Origin: an uncultured Clostridium sp.
GTDB taxonomy: Bacteria; Bacillota; Clostridia; Lachnospirales; Lachnospiraceae
Length of the DNA: 33,499 bases
Direction of reading: 5' to 3'
NCBI GenBank assembly: GCA_937902905.1
Contig: CALELW010000030.1
Location: 1 to 33,499, forward strand
Shown: positions 31,213-33,499 of the stretch, piece after piece
How the letters are laid out: each line of letters opens with the position of its first letter
How positions within the stretch are numbered: the first letter of the stretch is position 1
Made by a program: the position numbers and the translations under genes
Notes under the pieces: model-generated
Seen by the model: the letters and a program-made list of their open reading frames with translations, nothing else
Databases searched by the model: none
Told to the model about the DNA's origin: nothing

Positions 31213-31677
31213 ATGAAAATGACGACACTTTGTTATATTGAAAAGGATGGGAAATATCTGATGCTTCATCGGACAAAAAAGGAAAAAGATATTAATAAGG
31301 ACAAATGGATTGGTGTTGGAGGACATGCCGAGGAGGGCGAAGGACCGGAGGAATGTCTGTTAAGGGAAGTAAAGGAGGAGACAGGTCTTTTGCTTACTTC
31401 TTACCGGTTTCGCGGAATTGTAACTTTTGTCAGTGACCAGTGTGAGCCGGAACTGATGTGTCTTTTTAGTGCAGACAAATTCGAGGGAGAAGTAATAGAA
31501 TGTGATGAGGGGGATTTGTTCTGGGTTGAAAAAGAAAAAGTACCTTCACTTCCAACTTGGGAGGGGGATGCCATATTTTTAAAATTATTTTTAGAAGATG
31601 AGCCACGGTTTTTCAGTCTGCGTCTTGTTTATGAAGGAGAGAAACTGGTGGAAAAGAATTTAAGATTTTATGAATGA
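31213..31677 (+). CDS. Nudix hydrolase (8-oxo-dGTP diphosphatase-like)
   Basis: The 154-residue enzyme has the Nudix box GHAEEGEGPEECLLREVKEETGL (residues about 37-59), which fits GX5EX7REUXEEXGU exactly. The start (TTLCYIEKDGKYLMLHR) and the WIGVGGH segment match MutT/YtkD-like proteins. Typical reactions remove pyrophosphate from oxidised nucleoside triphosphates; the substrate here is inferred. It is the third gene behind the Crp/Fnr regulator, 6 bp after the sce7726-like gene with its own AGAGG. A strong terminator follows 4 bp after the stop. Confidence 0.92.
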   Translation: MKMTTLCYIEKDGKYLMLHRTKKEKDINKDKWIGVGGHAEEGEGPEECLLREVKEETGLLLTSYRFRGIVTFVSDQCEPELMCLFSADKFEGEVIECDEGDLFWVEKEKVPSLPTWEGDAIFLKLFLEDEPRFFSLRLVYEGEKLVEKNLRFYE

Positions 31678-31680
31678 TAA

Positions 31681-31711
31681 AAAAAGTGGCTGCCTGATAC
31701 AGCCACTTTTT
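31681..31711. terminator. Bidirectional terminator after the Nudix gene
   Basis: AAAAAGTGGCTG (31681-31692) and CAGCCACTTTTT (31700-31711) form a 12-bp stem with a 7-nt loop. The A and T tracts serve both the plus-strand operon and the minus-strand YjfB gene, whose stop codon it touches. Confidence 0.92.
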
Positions 31712-31904
31712 ATAAGCGTATGTCAATGTTTGCACCAACATTTGGATTCACTGACATTTCCATCATTTTTGCGAGTGCGTCTCCCTGCATTTCCTGCGAA
31801 TCTAAGGTTTTTGAAAGCATCGAGACACCGACTGACTGCATGAGATTGTTTGCAGCGTTTGCCATGGAATAACTGGCAATATCCATGCCTAAATCCATAT
31901 CCAT
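31710..31904 (-). CDS. YjfB family protein (putative motility-associated)
   Basis: The 64-residue protein has the family pattern: MDIASYSMANAANNLMQSVGVSMLSKTLD at the N-terminus, QGDALAKMMEMS, and a short NPNVGANIDI tail. YjfB proteins are small, Met-rich and helical, and are often found in motile Firmicutes under flagellar control. I see no sigma-D-like promoter, so the motility link rests on the family name. A GGGGG ribosome site lies in the loop of a short stem (CGATA/TATCG, 31907-31921). It is single-gene, with a shared terminator. Confidence 0.85.
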   Translation of the reverse strand: MDMDLGMDIASYSMANAANNLMQSVGVSMLSKTLDSQEMQGDALAKMMEMSVNPNVGANIDIRL

Positions 31905-31984
31905 AACGATACCCCCTATCGAATAATTCTAATTAAATAATAGCAGAGATAGGAAAGAATAACAAGAAAAATTTATGAAAAAGT

Positions 31985-31997
31985 CTACGCTTCGTAG
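31985..31997. promoter_or_regulatory. Small palindrome upstream of the XRE regulator
   Basis: CTACG-CTT-CGTAG lies about 25 bp before a TATAAT (32022-32027) that should be the -10 box of the XRE gene; no good -35 box is seen. It is a plausible autoregulatory site. Confidence 0.35.
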
Positions 31998-32050
31998 GTA
32001 GTGTTATTTTTATTGATTTTGTATAATGAGTGCATGGAGGTAAAAAGAAC

Positions 32051-32722
32051 ATGAATCAATATGTAACAGGAGCAGTTATTAAAAAGCTGCGAGAAAAAAA
32101 TAATATGACACAGTGCCAGCTGGCAGACAAACTTTTAGTGAGTGACAAAACCATTTCTAAGTGGGAAACGGGGAAGGGCTATCCGGATATTACACTTTTG
32201 GAGCCGATTGCAGAGGCATTTTCCGTGTCAATTACGGAATTAATTTCAGGCAACGAAATCAAAAATACCAATGTATCTGCCAATATGATGCGTTCCCTGT
32301 TTTATGTGTGCCCGGTGTGCGGCAATGTAATTCACAGCATGGGTGAGGCAGCAGTTCATTGTCATGGAGTATTGTTAAAGCCTGCACAGGCGGAACAGAC
32401 GGATGAAAATCATAAGATTTTTGTTGAGCGGGTGGAGGATGAATTGTTTGTCGAGATAGAACATGAGATGACAAAGACACATTATATTTCTTTTGTGGCT
32501 GCAATGTCTTCTGACCGGATTCAGATTGTCAAATTATATCCGGAAGGAAATGCATCAGCACGCTTTTCTCTGAGTGGTGTAAAAAAGGTTTTCTTTTACT
32601 GTAACAGGGATGGATTGTTTGCCCTTGATTTGGTGAAAGGAATTGATGACAGGGAAAAATCGTATGATGATACAGAGGAACGGAGGGCGTTGGAGCAGGC
32701 TGCAAAAATGTTGTTTGGGTGA
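32051..32722 (+). CDS. XRE-type regulator fused to a desulfoferrodoxin-like domain
   Basis: The 223-residue protein starts with an XRE helix-turn-helix (residues 8-62: LREKNNMTQCQLADKLLVSDKTISKWETGKG...). A complete desulfoferrodoxin-like module follows (about 84-192). The small iron site is C87-x-x-C90 with H103-C104 where the family has Cys-Cys. The superoxide-reductase ligands align as H121, H138, H144 and C184, but the fifth, normally His in CNLHG, is Asp187 (CNRDG). It is more likely an iron-based redox sensor than an enzyme. The ATG at 32051 follows GGAGG; the frame upstream is open. No partner gene is obvious; a HAD gene follows 71 bp later. Confidence 0.82.
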   Translation: MNQYVTGAVIKKLREKNNMTQCQLADKLLVSDKTISKWETGKGYPDITLLEPIAEAFSVSITELISGNEIKNTNVSANMMRSLFYVCPVCGNVIHSMGEAAVHCHGVLLKPAQAEQTDENHKIFVERVEDELFVEIEHEMTKTHYISFVAAMSSDRIQIVKLYPEGNASARFSLSGVKKVFFYCNRDGLFALDLVKGIDDREKSYDDTEERRALEQAAKMLFG

Positions 32723-32793
32723 AAATTGACAAATTTGGCTATGAATCATATAATTCTATATGTTATTTAGGAGAAAGTATAGAGAGGAATATT

Positions 32794-33192
32794 ATGTTAG
32801 AGCCAAAAGAAGTTAATTTATCGCCCATGCCAAAAACATGGATTTTAGATTTGGACGGCACAATCGTTGTCCATGATGGTCCTTATATCTTAGGACACGA
32901 TAAGTTTTTGCCGGGGGCAAAAGAATTTTTAGATGGCATTTCGGAAGATGATATGATTATATTTCTGACTGCCAGAGGTGAGTGGGAAAAAGAGCATACC
33001 TTACGGTTTTTAAAAGAAAATCATGTGCGCTATGATCACATTATTTTTGGAGCAGGGCAGGGAGAGCGTGTGCTAATCAATGATAATAAACCAGACGGAC
33101 TTGTCACAGCGGTCGCAGTCAACACAACACGAGATAAATTCTGCCAGACCAAATTTCAGACAGATTATAATTTGGGAACGAGGTATGATTGA
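32794..33192 (+). CDS. HAD-superfamily hydrolase (small phosphatase type)
   Basis: This 132-residue protein has the HAD motif I nucleophile DLDGTI (about residues 17-22), motif II FLTARGEWE (about 55-63) and a late INDNKPDG (about 97-104) as motif IV, with no clear cap domain. It resembles the compact polynucleotide-kinase-phosphatase or sugar-phosphate branches; the substrate is unknown. The ATG at 32794 is chosen because AGAGG lies 6 nt upstream; the frame extends to 32719 within the XRE gene without a ribosome site. The stop codon lies inside the right flank of structured element 3. Confidence 0.82.
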   Translation: MLEPKEVNLSPMPKTWILDLDGTIVVHDGPYILGHDKFLPGAKEFLDGISEDDMIIFLTARGEWEKEHTLRFLKENHVRYDHIIFGAGQGERVLINDNKPDGLVTAVAVNTTRDKFCQTKFQTDYNLGTRYD

Positions 33193-33330
33193 TTTTTTTA
33201 GTTTCCGTAATTCAGGAGAAAATTTTGTGTCTCGTGGATGGCTCTCGCCTTGATAAATACGCGGAAGTATTGATATGCAGATTTGTATATCGGATACTTC
33301 CGCGTATTTATATCCACTCGCCACAAAGGG
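33189..33330 (-). repeat. Structured intergenic element, copy 3 (inverted orientation)
   Basis: A divergent relative of the elements at 19831 and 25051. On the minus strand it reads CTTTGTGGCGAGTGG at the left, identical to copy 1, and CCACGAGACACAAA at the right, with a GCGAGAGCC bulge just before. The core is a perfect 18-bp stem (33253-33270 with 33294-33311) topped by GATATGC/GTATATC with one G-T pair and a 6-nt loop. The right flank (33189-33213) is nearly identical to that of copy 2, but no matching left arm pairs with it, so the outer stem is missing. Confidence 0.75.
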
Positions 33331-33394
33331 TTTCGCATGGTGCTATAGTTACTGTAAACTTACAAGGCAATATATTTTAGTAAAAAATAAAACG

Positions 33395-33439
33395 AATTAG
33401 TAAATTAGTATTGACAAATACTAATTTACTAATTATACT
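33395..33439 (+). promoter_or_regulatory. Strong promoter embedded in a 40-bp perfect palindrome
   Basis: AATTAGTAAATTAGTA (33395-33410) and TACTAATTTACTAATT (33419-33434) are perfect 16-bp inverted arms. The 8-bp centre contains the -35 box TTGACA (33411-33416), and TATACT (33434-33439) stands 17 bp later. A dimeric repressor (MarR-like by site style) would block it. The gene lies beyond the window. Confidence 0.8.
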
Positions 33440-33450
33440 ATAGCTAGGTA

Positions 33451-33480
33451 ATTGCGAAACTCGCGATGCTCGTTCGCAAT
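33451..33480 (+). other. Leader hairpin after the palindromic promoter
   Basis: ATTGCGAA and TTCGCAAT form an 8-bp stem with a 14-nt loop in the predicted 5' leader. No T-run follows. The last 19 bases of the window show no start codon with a ribosome site. Confidence 0.4.
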
Positions 33481-33499
33481 CTTGAACCCAAACAAGGAA

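Noticed and set aside
19831..33330. CRISPR array or tandem repeat
   Set aside because: The three repeated elements are kilobases apart, differ in stem sequence and one is inverted; no regularly spaced direct repeats were seen anywhere.
33189..33380. 63-residue frame at the window end
   Set aside because: It runs through structured element 3 without a ribosome site.
33451..33480. Hairpin near the window end as a terminator or riboswitch
   Set aside because: No T-run and too little sequence remains to judge a switch; listed only as a leader hairpin.

Overview
The window is AT-rich chromosomal DNA from an anaerobic, Gram-positive Clostridia-type bacterium, most likely a Lachnospiraceae gut commensal. 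The reasons are strong AGGAGG ribosome sites, TTGACA/TATAAT promoters, a DUF3877 gene, a YjfB gene, ferredoxin-type proteins, a manganese riboswitch and a candidate guanidine-IV riboswitch. No tRNA, rRNA, CRISPR array, transposase or prophage gene was seen.

Positions 1-10340 are a two-system defence island. It opens with a DpnII-type GATC restriction-modification operon: a methylase truncated by the window edge, a second methylase and the endonuclease. A complete four-gene Wadjet operon (jetABCD, probably type II) follows on the same strand. It has its own promoter and ends in a strong terminator. GATC sites are rare: I count 17 in 33.5 kb where base composition predicts roughly 110-120, and 11 of the 17 lie inside the island.

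Positions 10336-18590 hold a small helical protein gene, whose ribosome site lies in a perfect 12-bp hairpin, and then a surface or envelope cluster. This cluster encodes an anchored Ig-like protein, a secreted Cys-type leucine-rich-repeat protein, a MoxR ATPase, a DUF58 protein and a membrane transglutaminase-like protein that has Ala where the catalytic Cys belongs.

Positions 18567-25018 are metabolic and transport genes: an M20 amidohydrolase, a DUF3877 protein, an alpha/beta hydrolase co-oriented with an Lrp/AsnC regulator, glutamate dehydrogenase, and a MATE exporter behind a leader resembling a guanidine-IV (mepA) riboswitch. Positions 25019-29144 carry mntP behind a yybP-ykoY Mn2+ riboswitch, a SirTM/zinc-macrodomain pair, and a divergent PNPOx-like/HxlR pair followed by a GNAT. 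Positions 29145-33192 carry a ferredoxin-type gene divergent from a Crp/Fnr regulator, an sce7726-like nuclease-fold protein, a Nudix hydrolase, YjfB, an XRE regulator fused to a desulfoferrodoxin-like domain, and a HAD protein.

The least explained structure is a family of three intergenic elements at 19831-20006, 25051-25216 and 33189-33330 (the last inverted). Each is a long imperfect hairpin. Short motifs are conserved (CTTTG, CGTGGG, CACGAGAC, and a GTAGTTT loop in two copies), while the stems differ completely in sequence yet remain paired. Each lies just upstream of a good promoter. I do not recognise the family.
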